A stretch of DNA of 64,000 nt from Acanthaster planci (GCF_001949145.1 NW_019091573.1:415454-479453); one strand, 5' to 3'. Shown: positions 26,701 through 41,700, numbered from the stretch's first letter. Numbers and translations: made by a program. Notes: generated by a model from the sequence alone, not told the origin.

Positions 26701-29700
26701 GAAATTATAAAGCGGTACATATCGCATTTTTTGCCCTACCGTCTCCAGTCTAAGAAATGTCTCCTGCAGCAGTGTCCCATTGCTATTTCAGACACAGAAT
26801 TTACGGTAAAACCGTTAAAACGGTCACCACGTTCACAGTTATACCACAGCAGTTTGCATCTGAGTTGCCATTCTGGTGGAACACTCACTCTGTATGCCTA
26901 CAAAGGTAATCGCTACTTTTCAAAAAAATTAAACGAGGAGGAGAAACAGCCAAGTATTTCAGTACTTGATCTGATGTACAAATTACCTTCTTTGCATTGT
27001 GGGCCGGTATAGCCTTGAGAACACTCACTAACGTCTTTGCAGTTTTCATACGGATCCCTAGGCCCGGTGCATTCTGTCCCGACGTCCTCCTCTAATTTAT
27101 TTGGGAGACAAATATGTTGACGGCTGTTGAGTACATGTAGATTTTTACTTAATTTAATTGTCATTTTTCGACGATACTGCTAGGAGGACCATAGATTTCA
27201 TGCACATACGCTCTTCATCACTTTCCCTGTTTGATTCTTGCGATGCACATGAATCTTTATCAAGGTTCGAGGTGGCAGAATTTATCCTACTTCATGAGTG
27301 TTATTCGCCCTGCAGAAGCCAATAAAGTTTAAATTGAGTGAGTCCTGACAAATATCTTTACCAAAGTTGTTACATAGATGAAATGCAATCAAGACACAAA
27401 CGAAAAAGAGGTATGATGTTTTCCTACACGATGTTCTATTTTCATTGGAAAGAAATCTACAAGGAAAATGATTTTGCACAAGGGGAATTTATTTACCCGA
27501 TAAAAAAGACAATCATCTTTGTCCTGAATGCAGTTTGGGCTTTTGTACGACACTGTTGTACATGCAGTACGTTTGACCTATGATAAGCGCTAATTGCAAA
27601 AAGTGGACTTGGGAGAGTAAAATCTTACGTGAGCAGTCATGTCCACAATATCCTGACGAGCAGGTGCAATATCCTTGCTGACTTGAAGAACATATGCAGT
27701 TAGGTGGGCTGCCTGTAGATGAGCAGAGCTTTCCGTCTGTGTGGGGAAATTTGAAATTTCTGAGCACATTTCAAAACCGGTAGTATTTTAAATTCAAACC
27801 TCGATACTTCCGATATTATTTTCTTTTCCAATTACTCACCAACAACTGAAGAAACGGAGACAAATATACTACACATTGCACTGTTTGCTGACTTGTCGGT
27901 GGCCCTGTAGTGGATCTGATGTGGGGACGACGCCAGATCGAAAGAGACGACGTCGCCAACCTGATATGGAGTGTCTCCGATGCTAACACTAAGGGTATAT
28001 TCTCCAGAGTTGTCATGTATGTCATCGACATCAGGCAGCAATACGGTTGAATAGCTCTTGTGGCAGTCCGTGTACAGCGTCCAGTTGTTCGGGCACGACA
28101 GCTGTGGCGGTTCAACATCTTTTTGGAAAGTGAAGGCAGAGTGTCTGGTGATACTCGAGCTTCAAATTTTACTGATAAATTGTTACCCTTTCACTTTTAA
28201 GGTTTTTATGTCAAACAGTCAACTGTAATTTAATGTGGGTTTATGCATTGTGACGCTTTGACAGTAACATCTGCTTAGAAACAATACTTAGCCTTAACAC
28301 AATTACAAAATATATATTGCAGACAGTAATGAAAAGTCTGACCTGAGCACGCTTTCCCATCTCCCTCGTATCCCTCATTACAGGTACAGTTAAAACTGTC
28401 ATTCGTGTCAGTGCAGAAAGCATTCTCATCACAGTCATGTAGCGGTTCATCTGGGTCGCATTCATCAACATCTGCAATTGGGAGTAATTAAATAATTCAA
28501 TCCCTATCCCTTTCACGGCCAAATATCCTGTTCAATCCCGGGATTAAGTATTTCAGAAACACGTTTGTTTTACTTGCAAAAGTACTCTGGACAGTGTGAA
28601 CGTGTGCATTAAAATTCTGCCTGGAGAAAGAATAAGAATTATTTCAACACCAAAACAATTTATTTTTAAGGTTTCTTAAGTGATTAAAATGAGAGTTGTG
28701 AAGATCAGTCCTGATACATTATAAACATAAGTTCCTTTTCTTTTGGAGGTAACTTTTAGTCGTTATCTATCTGTTAGGGAGTTCAGTGTTAACGTGTTCT
28801 TTTACCAGGTGATTCGGTTGGGTAATCTGGAATCGTGCAATAGATGTAGTAGTCATCGCAGCAATCTCCGTAGATGTCACACGCTCCATCACACCAACAT
28901 CCTCCCCGAGAACCGTCTTTGAAACAGAAATTACGACAGCCAACTGGAAAATAAGACATAAAAGCTACTTGGCAAAAACAGCATTTGGGAATTGTTTGTG
29001 ATTTGAAATGCTCCCACTTCATTTACTAAAGGCATCAGCTATAACTGTGAAGCTACTCTCTCAAAAGAATACTAGCAAAACTCAAGAGAAAAAAATGAAA
29101 CCAATTCGATTACTCGACTTTAAAACTGCTAACTTGAATACTAGTGATTATTTTAGCAGGTTTACTTCCATGTCTAAGACAGTCATTGTCGTTGAAACAT
29201 AACATTAATGGTCACAACATGGACGTGCATTGTAGCGCAATCGCGAAGCCCATAATTTGATCAGCTAGAAAAGTTGTAATTACCACAGCCCTGTTCGTCG
29301 CTTCCATCAGGACAGTCCGGGTCACCGTCACAGTGCAAGAGATCGCTAATGCAGACTGACTGTCCACAGTCAAATTCTCCAGGAGCGCATGTGCGATCTT
29401 CCTCAAAAAATGGGAGTAAAATATATACGGTGCATCGCCATTAGTGGAACGTGCAAGTGATAACACCCACTCAGTGCCAATATCAAGTCGACCAATTGCT
29501 AACAAGTCGATTACAAGACAAATCTCATCTAACAGATGATAAACGGATTTAGCACAAGTCTGAACGTGCAAGGTCGGCATTTATGTTTTGCCAAGTTTCA
29601 CCTTTTAATTCATAGACCTTTAATTGGAGATAAAAATAGTTAATTTAATACACGTCATTGCAGCTGATTTGACAGATTTTAGTTCATTGTCATTTAAAAG

Positions 29701-32700
29701 ACACGGTTTACACAGAATAGAAAACATTTTACGAATGAATTACACTGGAAAATCGGTCGAGCCTGGAGATCGTAACAACTTTTACCCTAGGTTAATGTGT
29801 GGCGACCTCGTGAAATAGATTGACTTAAATACTTGTATCATTACCTGGGGATGCCACCCTGACAAAGTAATCTTTCATTTAGATCAGATAAGTGGTATGT
29901 CAAGTGAAGTTAAAGAAACTCATGTCATCGCATTTTAAAAAAGCAGAATGAGTTCACAGTCAACCAAAACTGTAGACCATTATTTTAGATAAGGCGTTGC
30001 TTACAATAAATATAACATTCCTCACCCTTAACGTCAGGCACTTGAATTTGCATTAGAAAATTTCTGTGCTCTACTACGAAATATATTATATTCAGACTTG
30101 GGCGTTCAACCAAAATTTGCACACGAACATAAGATTGGCATTGGGTGGACACTGTCTTTTCGTGTTATTTAAAGCGTTGTTATTTAACTTCGTAATACTT
30201 AAATTAATTATGTTTGCAAGATTGAAAAATATTCACCAACTTTTGGTATAACCGGCCCTTAAGCGTGAAGAGTGTCAAAATGATTTAATAGCAGACTTTG
30301 TTATCAAAAATGTGAGAATATTTCGTTATATAATAACACTACTTTGAAAGTAGTTGAAAGAAAAAAATAGGGACACAGCTCGCGAGTTATAGCAGTTGAT
30401 TTGTGGTTTTTGTTTTTGACTAATCTCGAGTTAATATCTACATGTATAATTACCTTCCATTTAGTATACTTACCACGAATTGGTGTAACTGTTATGGGTT
30501 CAGTCGTTGCGACTTTTTCTGTTATGGGTTCAGTCGTTGTAATGTTACGATTCAGATCGTCTGTAGTTGTACTCTTTTTCGTGGTGACGTCTGAAAAATA
30601 AAAAACACAAAACACAACCAAGATATTCGCGTCTTGTTGGATTTGGTTAGGGTGTACATGCTACAAGAATTATATCAGAAAATCTAATTTACCTTATGGG
30701 TTAAAATTTATGTCTCAAGTCGTGTACTACTTCAACACACTAAAACAAGAAAACAAGTTCTCTCGCAGTTGCATGAGAAAGATTGAAACACTCTCAGAAA
30801 ACGCTTATGTCTTAACAGATATCTTAAAAGTTGGGGAACAGGGCATTTGTGATGATGCAATCTGTTTGGTGGGCCTTTTTTGAGTTGTAGGGCACACTTC
30901 TTTCTAGGTAGAACTGAATTATTTAATACTAGGAGTTGGGCCATTTGTTTTATTTCAAGACATCAGCATTTCCAAACGTGACTACTTTTCTAGTGGGGGT
31001 TGTTTAGGAGATGGGAACGGAGGTTTTCCCCTGACGTAAGACCTTGACATATCACTGCAATTGATAAATCCAAAATTGAATAACTCAAAGTGAACGTTTT
31101 ACCGCAGATTTCGCTTAGCTCATCCGTTCCATTGAAGCAGTCCTCCTGCCAATTGCACTTCATCCAGTCCTTAATGCAGACGGAATGTCCACAATAAAAT
31201 TCCGAAGATGTGCAGTTGCCGTATTCTATATAAAATATGAAGCAATTCCCGCACAGATCGTTCAACTACAATGAGAAAAAATTAAGCTTTGATGATTAAT
31301 ACTTGTCGACTTATCATTTTACGAGACCTCTATCTAGGAAGATGTTGACGGCTGGGTTTGTATTGAGGCCACAAAACGGAAATGAGATTGCCTTTAGCAA
31401 AGCCCTGTCAAGTCACCTATTTTAGCCTTTTAACCCAGTTGTGTTTGAACGAATAGTAAAGGAGTATTTTACCATCAGAAGGAACACTTGTTGCTGAAAA
31501 AGAGAATCCCTTGTAAGATTTCTGACTTTTCTCTGATTCAAATTTCAGCCACATCGAAGGTCCTTTTGAGTAGAACCTAGGCCCTGGTCTTGAACCACTC
31601 CATTCGAAGAAGATGTTTTTGTAGTTCACGCTGTCGTTGCCGTCTCCCGCCCTTAAATAGTCCAAACCACGTTGTGTGTAAAAAAACGAGAACTCGATGA
31701 GAATTGTGCGGTTTTCGTCCGTTTCGAAAATCCAAGTCAAGTTGATATTGGCAGGATAGTAACTCGGGAAAGACGGTGATGTTATCTGGATGGTTCCATT
31801 TGCACCAAGATGTGTTACTTCATCAATGCCTGTGGAAGGAATTACTTGACATTTTGTGTTAAGAATTCCGTAACTACAAATGACGATGCAGCCTGCAATG
31901 AGTTGCAGATACTTCATCAGATACTTCATCGTTTCATATTTCGAAGAGTGTGCATACTTATGCTGGTACTGAAGTATAGGTGATATTGTAACTTGATGGT
32001 TTCATTTGCATCAAGGTCTGTTGCTTCGACTATGCCTATATGCAAGATATAATTTAACTTTGTTTAAAGAATTCCATATTCACCAGCGACGATGTTCGTA
32101 GTGATCAAATGCGTTGTAGGTACATTACCAGTATTGGTGCTTTTTTCATATTAGAGAATGTACGAAATTATACTAGTGCTAGTGCATACCACAGTTCCAT
32201 TCATCAGTACCATCCCAGCAGTCAAAAATAAAGTCACACATCAATTCAGTACTTATACAAACAGAGTGTCCACAATCGAACTCTCCCGTGCTGCAGTTCA
32301 GGGTTTCTGTATGCAGAAGAAAGCAAAGAAACAAACATACAGAAAAAAGGATAAAGAGAAGTACACAGAAACATCCACCAATATTTGTTTCTCATTACAC
32401 TAATTTGTGGCGACCGTTTTGAGGGCAGAAGAAGGGCAAATTTGCCACACAAGAGATACGTTCCCATAATTGGGAAAGAGCCTACCGTACACGAACATAC
32501 TTATTACCTTTCCAGAGAAAAACAATTGTCAAAGAAGCGAGCCAGAGAAACAAAAATATTAAGTTTAGCTTTTTATTAATGATACCATCAATGACATACC
32601 CTCTCCCAAAAGGTCATTTGATGTAATACCTTCCGATCGAGAAAGTGCAAAAATACAAACTTCAGGTAACTGAGTTGCTAAAGAATGAAACAAAAATACA

Positions 32701-35700
32701 AGACTTTCAGTTGTGCTTTTTAAACAAGACACTTTTTGTTAGTTCACCCTGATGTTTGGTAGAATTCCGGGACTTCGCAGTTGTAATTGTTCCTTTTTAG
32801 GACTTCAGCCAAGCACTGATATCATATACAGAATGAACCAATTCAACGAATGCAGCAATGTCCACATGGAACGAGGTCTACTTGCCATTGAATGGAACAC
32901 TGATGACTGATGCACGAAATCCTCGATCATTTACACTGTCGTCACTTGTAAATCTCAGCCACATTACATTGTCATTGGAAAGGAGATCAGGGGGTGTTCT
33001 TGTCCAGCTCCATCTGAAAAATGCCTTTTCTGCGCTTCTGTTACCATCCCCAGCTTGGAAAATATCCTTCCTGTGCTCGGTGCTAAAGTCAGAAAATATC
33101 AATCGAATCCTTCGGTCTTCTTCTGTGTTAATGATCCAGGTAAAATCCTCATTGTTCCGATACCATTGCCAATTATATTGACTAGATTGTATCCGGCCTT
33201 TTTCAGTTGCTCCAATGTAGTAGCTTTTTTCCCCTAAAATTACGCAGAAAAACAACAACAAAAGACACTGTCGACAAACCTACTACTCGCTAGCACGTTT
33301 CAACAGGCAAATGTACAAACATAGGTATAACACGTATACAAGTCAGTAAACTACGAATAGACAAAGTAAACCGGAGAATAAATTCTTATGGCAATGTTAC
33401 TCTTTAAAGTCGTGTCACTAAAACATCTAAGCTATTTTTTTTCTTTTTTTACCACAGTTGTGTTCATCGGTTCCATTGGGACATTCTTCATATTTGTTAC
33501 AAAGCGAAGATCTAGATAAGCAATGTGACAGACCACAATCAAATCTCCCGAGAAGACACGGATATTCTATGAAAAACAGAGAAACAAAGAAGTTAACCCT
33601 AAGGTTAAGATGTGTTCACCTCTTTTGTTTATCAATCGCCCCATAGGGATGTTGTCCACTTAACACTCTTGACTACTTGTAGTTGAGAAAGCAAAATAAT
33701 AGGGAACAAATAAAGTAAATCAAGACGCAAAAATAGAAACAAATGCCTTCATCGTCATAAATATGTGAGAGGTTTTGTTTCCGTATGTGTTTTCATGATT
33801 CTGTGTCCTGATAATCTCCGCGAAAATTAACACGCAAATAAGGGTTCTTGCTTGTTTCAACACATACTATCGGACGATATAGAGCTCCAGTTTGTGAAAT
33901 CCCAAAAACATGATATTTGAAATCAGGAATATCCGCCACAGTAGTTTGTTCTGTATTTGCAGCATGTATCGAATGGGATAAGTTGTGGAGTTTCTGCAGT
34001 CTTAGCCTGTTCAGAATACACAGCAACACATTCTTATTTGACACTTTCAAGTGGTAATTTGATAAAGTGGCGTATCTTGGTGTCAGGGGTACATTCAAAA
34101 GTGAATGCAGTTTCAGGCTTATCCAAAGCCTTACTAATAGTCCCTACATTGCTACTTTTTTCTTGATATTGGTTTTTAAGGGTTTGTTTGCTAATATTTG
34201 ATAAATATAACGATTTCTTTCTTACCTACTTAGCTATTACGTTTTCTTTGTAAAAAAAAACCGTCGTGGGGAGGTACGTATGAACAAGCACGTATGAACT
34301 GCCCCAAAATAGCACAAGAACACTATTTTATCTGCTATACTGGAAATACCAAAGAATGCATTAAAACGTTTCCTTACAACAGTTGACACTTACACTGCGC
34401 CCCCCCACACACACACCTTACACATTAATAAGCTCTTAAAAGAAAGGTTGACTGTGCTCTCACCACAATTTAGCTCGTCCTCTCTATCGAAGCAATCTTT
34501 ACGGTTATCGCACCTCAGCCATCCACCAATACACACGGAATGTCCACACTCAAACTGGTAAGGGGCACAGGATGCTAAATTGAAAGAAAAATATATCTAT
34601 AATTTAGTTATATATACTGTACGTTGTGCTTCAGGGGGATAGGAAGACAGAAAAAGAAATTCAAACTCTTTAGGCTTTGGTAAAAAGTCGTTTTGACTCA
34701 CAGAGAGCAAGCAACGCTTTTTCGGACCGAAAACAGAACCGTCCACAAACCGTCCGCAGAATGTTCAATAACCTATCTCACCAATGCAACTAACCTAACC
34801 CTCTTATGTTTTATAATTCATTAATTAAAAAAAATAGCTCACATAACAATTACGATCTTAGAAATCCATTTTTAACACATGAAATGATCCTAACTCAACT
34901 GGAAGAAACTCGAGTAAGACTATGTTGGTTGTCTTTATACCTAGTGTCATGGGCGTCGCAACGGCAGAATTGGGAGATATCCAAAAACGGATGAATTGGA
35001 AGTAATTAAAGGGGAAATAAAACAACGACTAGCATGAGAGACTATCTAACCTGTTGGATACCATCTCGAGAAATTGGTCCCTTTTACCACCCTGCAAGAC
35101 ATTATACATCTTCAAATATCTTCAAATAGTGACGACTCATGTCTTAGGAGAGGGGGAAATGGACTGTATCCAAACGACAGTGCTATCCATTTCATCGGTA
35201 AAGTACGTTTCAGCCCCCTCCCCGTCCAAAAAAGCTTTGGTACCATTTCTAGAATGCCAGCACTATGAATCCACGGAAAAATAATTAAAACAAAATTAAA
35301 ACCGTAACATGTATAAAAGCAACTTACCACGCTGCCCCCCCGGTTTTATGCGGAAGTATCTTCGTTAACAGCCCTGGAGCAATTTTTCAAATCTCATTTT
35401 CTTCTGTGCTAATTACACTAAAACCACTTTGAGAATAGCTGTGTTTCTGATCATTAACAACTGCTGTATTCCATATTTGTTCAGTTCAACTTAAATGTCA
35501 ATGCATATAGAAGTGTATGAAAGCGAGTTGTCTATAACATACAGTGTCAATGTTTCCCCTGCTTACAAAAAGAAACTAAGCACAACAGTACCGTTAGAAG
35601 GGACACTGGTTGCTGTTAAGGACATTCTCAGCGGCCTACTCGAACTCGAAAGTTTTCTCGTTTCCAGTCTTAGCCACAATGAACTTCCATTGGAGAGGAG

Positions 35701-38700
35701 GTCAGGCGCGTCGTGTAAGTTCGTGTAGTGTCTCCATTTGAAGAACACATTTTCGTTGTTCAGGCTGTCGTTTCCGTTGCCTACCTCCAGATTAACGCTG
35801 TAGTAGTAGTAGTAGTAGTTGAGGTAGAACGAAGAGAACTCGATAAGAATCCTTCGATTTTCGTCGGTTTGGATGAACCAAGTAATGTCAAGATTAGCTG
35901 GTAATTTTCTCGGGAATGCTGGCGATGTAATCTGGATGGTTTCATCCGCGGGAATGTATATCCAAGGTTCTCTTCCTGTGGGGTAATACAAAGGTGAAGT
36001 CAGTACCACCTTGGTACTAGGCATCCCACAGGATTACCTTCCAGCTGATGTTTCATATTTGGTCCACATAGTTTTGAATGGCATGTCATTGACTAATTTC
36101 AAATGATCGGACGGAGGTTTTTCGCCAGCCATTGTGATGAGAAGCTAAGTCGCTTTGAATAAACAGTATGCTCCGGAATTACCGAAACGTCTGCAATTCC
36201 ATTGTTTCAAAAATATACAAAGGCGTTTACTGTGGGCTTCACAAAACACGAAAATCATCCCAAATTTTGAGTATTTAAAACAGCGTTAAAAGATCAACAT
36301 CATCAGAATTCTCCTAATATGGGCAAATGAATCGAAATTAAAAATAAGCGAACATCGGGATATTGATTTCCAGAGAATGGCTACTAACACTGTGCATTAT
36401 GGATCTGCAGCCCAATTACAGACATAACTTTGGAGGGGGGTGCGACGAAAGTTACCAAATAAAGATGATCCTTGTAAACAAAATGCCCAAATAATTTTTT
36501 AAGGACTGTTCTCCTATATTAAAAAGTTCAAATCGTGAAAAGATTTCTTAATTTTCCTGAACTGCTTTAACATTTTCTTGCCCACTTGGAAATAAATTAC
36601 AGCTGTGAGGTAACACTAGGGAGTTCTATGAAAACCCTCTATCTTGAGAGAATCTTGACAGTTTGGAGCAATATCGCGCAATCCAAAATTGAGGATAGAC
36701 ACGAATTGGTGAAAAGATTGATATTTCGCTGATAAAATAACTGGAGAAATTGTCTTTAAAATTTTTCTCCAAAAGGACGGCTGCTTACGGAGACCCTAAA
36801 GGGACATGAGTTGAAGGCAAACTTGGAATACAAAAATAATTTCAGTTTGTACTTTGTGCGTACGAAATCATTTCGTGCGCTGAAAATAATTCATTTCGTT
36901 TGCTCGAAATCATTTTGTTTGCTCGAAATCATTTCGTGCGCTCGAAATAAATTATTTTGTCTGTTCGAATCATTTAGTGCGCTTGAAATAAATTATGTCG
37001 TTTGCTAGAAATCATTTTGTGCGCTCGAAATAAATTATTTATAGAGTTCATTGATGGAATATGGGGATGTCTGGCAGCTTATGCCATAAGGCACGGTAAA
37101 GGCAGAAGAATCTTAGCTAAATTAATCGAAAAGCTGGGTGACAAGCTACTTCTGTTTGCCAAACAAGGGGGACAAAATTCAAGTTTAGTTTATTTGTTTC
37201 CATGTCTTAAATGTAAGTTAAATATTCACACGAATTTAATGTCAAAAGAAATGATAAGGGAATTTCAGATGAGAAGCAAATTCTTGCACAAGATCTGGAA
37301 CCCGTTTCTAATTACTTAGATAACAAGTTACACTCAGTTAAACAGCTGAAATGGTCAGTAATTTAAATTCCCGGTATTTTCAAGCAGACCTTGTGGCATC
37401 CTCGTCCCAATAGTTTCAATTGAAAGGAGGTGGTCCACTCAATTGTACAATGACTAGTTTCTGTACACTATCGGATAAAAGTAAAGCAATACTCAACGAG
37501 AAAGGGGTCCAAGTTGTGAATTACTTCACTTGTATACTGTTTTGCTTAAAAGGTGCAAATTTTTTTAGTATATTTCGGCAGTATATTGTTGAGTGTTTAC
37601 CATTAACTTTGGAACTAGTTTTCTTTTTGACTTTTTACATACATGTATGTAATCGCGGACATGAGTATGTTGTGTTCTTTCACATTTATCTTTCACTAAC
37701 TTTCAAATTCACAACAAGTATCCAGCAGCTGGATTCGAACTCACGACGCTATGCTTTCTTCCACAAGCCCTAACCATATGCCACATGCCTCCATGCTTAA
37801 ATTGCTTTGTGCACGGGCAAATCATCTCACGCATTCTAAAACAGACACCTTGAAAAAGGAGTTTCTCGCTTTGGGGAACAAAAAAAGAAATTGAGTTCAT
37901 TTAGCTAATGAATTAAGTACGTATTCACATGTCAACTGCCAGAGATGTCCTCTTTTAAAGGAAGAATGACTGCATTGCCTATTCAAAGTGTCCACTGTCA
38001 AGTGAATCCTGTTCGCTTACTGGTAGACGTAATTTATTTAGAGCACATGAAATGATTTTGGGCGTACGAAATGACTTCGAGCAAACGAAATGATTTTGAA
38101 CTAACGAAATGAATTAATTCGAGCCCACGAAAAAGTTTAATTTGAGTGCACGAAATGATTTCGAGCACACGGAAAAATTATTTCGAGCGCGCGAAATGAT
38201 TTGGAGTGCTCGAAATGAGTTTGAGCACACGAAATACCGTGGTAATTTATTATGAGCGCACGAAATGATTTCGTGCGCACGAAATAAAAAGTGAAATTAT
38301 TTTTGTATTCTGAGTTTGTTCCTTTAGAGCCTCCGTATTTGCTACTACTTTATTTCGTTCACAATGCTCAGCAATTACTTTTCATTATCAGTAAATCTTT
38401 ATGTATGTTTACTCAAAAAGAAAATGATGCATTGAAGGAAGTTTTTTCGCTTAAAAATTCTGATATTTCGTGTTCAGATGGAACTAGCTTAGTTAAGCAA
38501 AGCAGTGAAAAGCCTCAACGAAAGCCTCCAACTTTCCAACTCATTAACGCATCGGGGTATTTGCAGTACTACATTTGGTTTATTTATACTTGCTATTACC
38601 GCAATCCAATTCGTCGACGCCATTGTTGCAATCGTTGATATTGTCGCATTTCCAGGCGATGTCTATGCAGACAGAGTGCCCACAGTCAAATTGATCCATA

Positions 38701-41700
38701 GTGCAATTCAGGGTTTCTGAATTCAGAGTTTAAAAATATGTTGGCTTATTTTATAAATGTAGATACTCGATAATTATCTTCTTCGTCCAAAATAACCTAC
38801 GACAGTTGCTATGTAATAGACAAGCGCTGCTCTTTACATGAAGAACGTGAATATCTCTGAAAAATAATGTATACAAACTTCGAATGGACTCCAGTGAAAG
38901 ACATCTTCCTTTTCTTTTTCTTAATCTGAGTCTATCGATAACAATCCCGTTGGCATTTCGGAGTATTACAGAGTTTTGCTAAAAATGGTGTTCTCTCCCG
39001 CGGTGAATTCTAGATTTTTCATCAGGGCAAATGTGCTCTGTAGAAGAATCAGCGGCATGAAAGTATATGAACAAACAGATTTTTCTAATTTCCACAGCGG
39101 TATGATAACATAAATAGTTCATCACTCGTGACAAGTGTATGTTACAGAGGATTGTCTTCCTGGTTGCTGGAAAGTTGCAAGCTGTTGGCACAGTACTTAT
39201 AAGGTGAACAGGCTGTGACTATCAAAACTATTGTGTTTATTTATGACATTGTTTTTTTTATATTTAATTGAAGTTTCATACTCGTCTGAAAGTTATTGCT
39301 ACATAGACACAATTCATGCAATAGTGTGTGCATACCTGACCTTGGGACGCTTTTGGCCAACAAACTAAACCCGTCGTAGGTTTGACTTCCATCCGAGGTA
39401 AAGCGGAGCCACATCGCATTTCCACTTGAAAGGAGGTCAGGGGGTCGCCTAATCCAGCTCCAACTGAAAAACGGATCAACTGAGCTACTGTTGCCGTCTC
39501 CAACTTGAATAATGTCCATTTGGTGTTCCGTTTCAAACCTGTAAAACATTATCCGAATTTTCCGGTCCTCTTCCGTTTGAATAATCCAAGTGATATTGTA
39601 ATTATTTTGATAATTTCTGTAATACGAAGATGACTCTATGTGAACTTGATCGGTAGCTCCGATGTAAACCATCTTCAGAGGACCTATCACAGTAAGATAG
39701 ACACACCCAAAAAGAACAATAATGAATACTTATTTATCACTGCAAGGTTAAACACATTAATATCAACAGACGCAGGATGTGGTCGCGACTTCTCTTGTAA
39801 TCAGCTGTTGCTGATACCTGTGGTCTAGACATGAAGCAGAAGGCGACACGCTGACGTTATGTTTCTGCTTAATCGAGATAAATGATGCAGTGAAATATTT
39901 CATATTTGTGCGGTGCATGGCCTAGTACGTGAAAAGCCACTCCGTCTCAGATTTTGAGACCATTACGTCATAACTAAACCAAACTTTTACATTTTGCCCA
40001 CATACTTCAAAAATAATCGCGTAATGGGACGTGCCTCATTCAAAACTGAATAAACAAACTAAGTTGGGTTATCAGCTATTCAATTTGGACATTATCATAC
40101 GATTATTTATTTTTAATTATGAAAATGCAGAGCATTAGGAAGGTAATTAAGTGTCCTCAATAATGTTTTCAGTGAATTCATCCTGGTTGAAAACCTACGT
40201 ACCGAATCAAGTCTTCCAAGGGATGACATCATGGCAACTTAACGGTAAGTTCTCCATGTCAATTTGGAAATCACCGATTCGATTTTTTTTTTCAAAAAGG
40301 CGTGGTCTTTCGGGAACCAGGCATGCGCGTGAGTCAGCCTATAGGCTAGTACTGGTCATGCACTGTTGATATACAGAACCAACTCCAATTAAGTTGTTAG
40401 TACGGTTATCACTGCTTCTAAACAGTTATTCACAAAATCTATATTAATTAAAATGTTAAAAAGATTTGAAGTTAGGGGTATGCAAGATTTACGAGCGAAT
40501 CTCTTCAAATTTCTCCTAAAGGTCTCATTCGGGGTATTAGTCTGATTACTTTGTTATCCATTCCCCGCTGATGCTATTGACTTCCCAAATCTGTTTTACA
40601 CCCGTTTCAGGCAGGCGTTCTAGAGTGCTCGGATCGACCGAATTAAATTTTGGTTTCAGACGAACTTAATACACACATTTGCTCATGGCAAGAGCAATGT
40701 CTGAAACCAAGTTACTCTGGTGCCCTTCTGCGCGCCTTGAAGTGCCGATCTTTCGCCTGCTAGCAGGCTTGGTCGCTCCTAACTGTTTCAGACGTCGATT
40801 TTTCGCCGTACTTAATTCAAAATTTGCTTTTAATTTGGTTTGGCGCGACTTTAGAATGCCTGTCTGAAATGGGTATCTGTTTCAAAATAACAATCCAAAA
40901 CGACATCTTGGGAAGACAAGCACCGTGTAAGAATCTTTTTCATGGAAATAAAGAAGACTTGTGTTTCCCCTTAGAGGTACAAATGACTTGCACTATATAT
41001 GCGGAATGGTATTTGATAATCAAAAAGTTGTTTACCACAGTCAAGTTCATCAGTTCGATCGGGACAGTTTCCATAACCATTGCACTGCAAATCACCGATG
41101 ATACAGCTCGAGTCATTGCAGACAAAAGCTCCCAGCGGGCATTTCACATTACCTAACACAACAACACAACCAAACATTTTAAATTACAAACATTTTGAAC
41201 CTTCAAATAACTGTAACCAATAAAATGGTATAGGATAGAAACTTGTTGAAACATGAATAACAAACCATCGCACAGTTCTCAAGTTTTTGTTCGGAAAGAT
41301 GTTTTTCCTAGTATAACTAAAAGTAAATATCTTGCTTAATTTTCTTTTGGCTCTGTGTGGATTGCTTACACCAAAACAACAGCTTAATTATATGATATGG
41401 ATGTAAGGAAGGAAGGTACTCGACTAATACAAGTTGATGGGGTTTGTCTTCTTTCTCATTAACTTACCACAGTTGCGTTCATCCATCCCATTCGTACAAT
41501 GAACAACACCATCACAGTACCGTTGTGGCTGAAGACAAACACCTTGGCCACAATGAAACTCGCTCGGACGGCAAGGATAGTCTGTGCAGTGTTGAGAATT
41601 AGTGAGTGTTTCGGATCGGATCAAGTTGGATAGAATGGGATTAGACCAGAGGGATCGGGAGAAAACATGGATTTTGGGCAAATTTCAGTGTAGTCGATTG

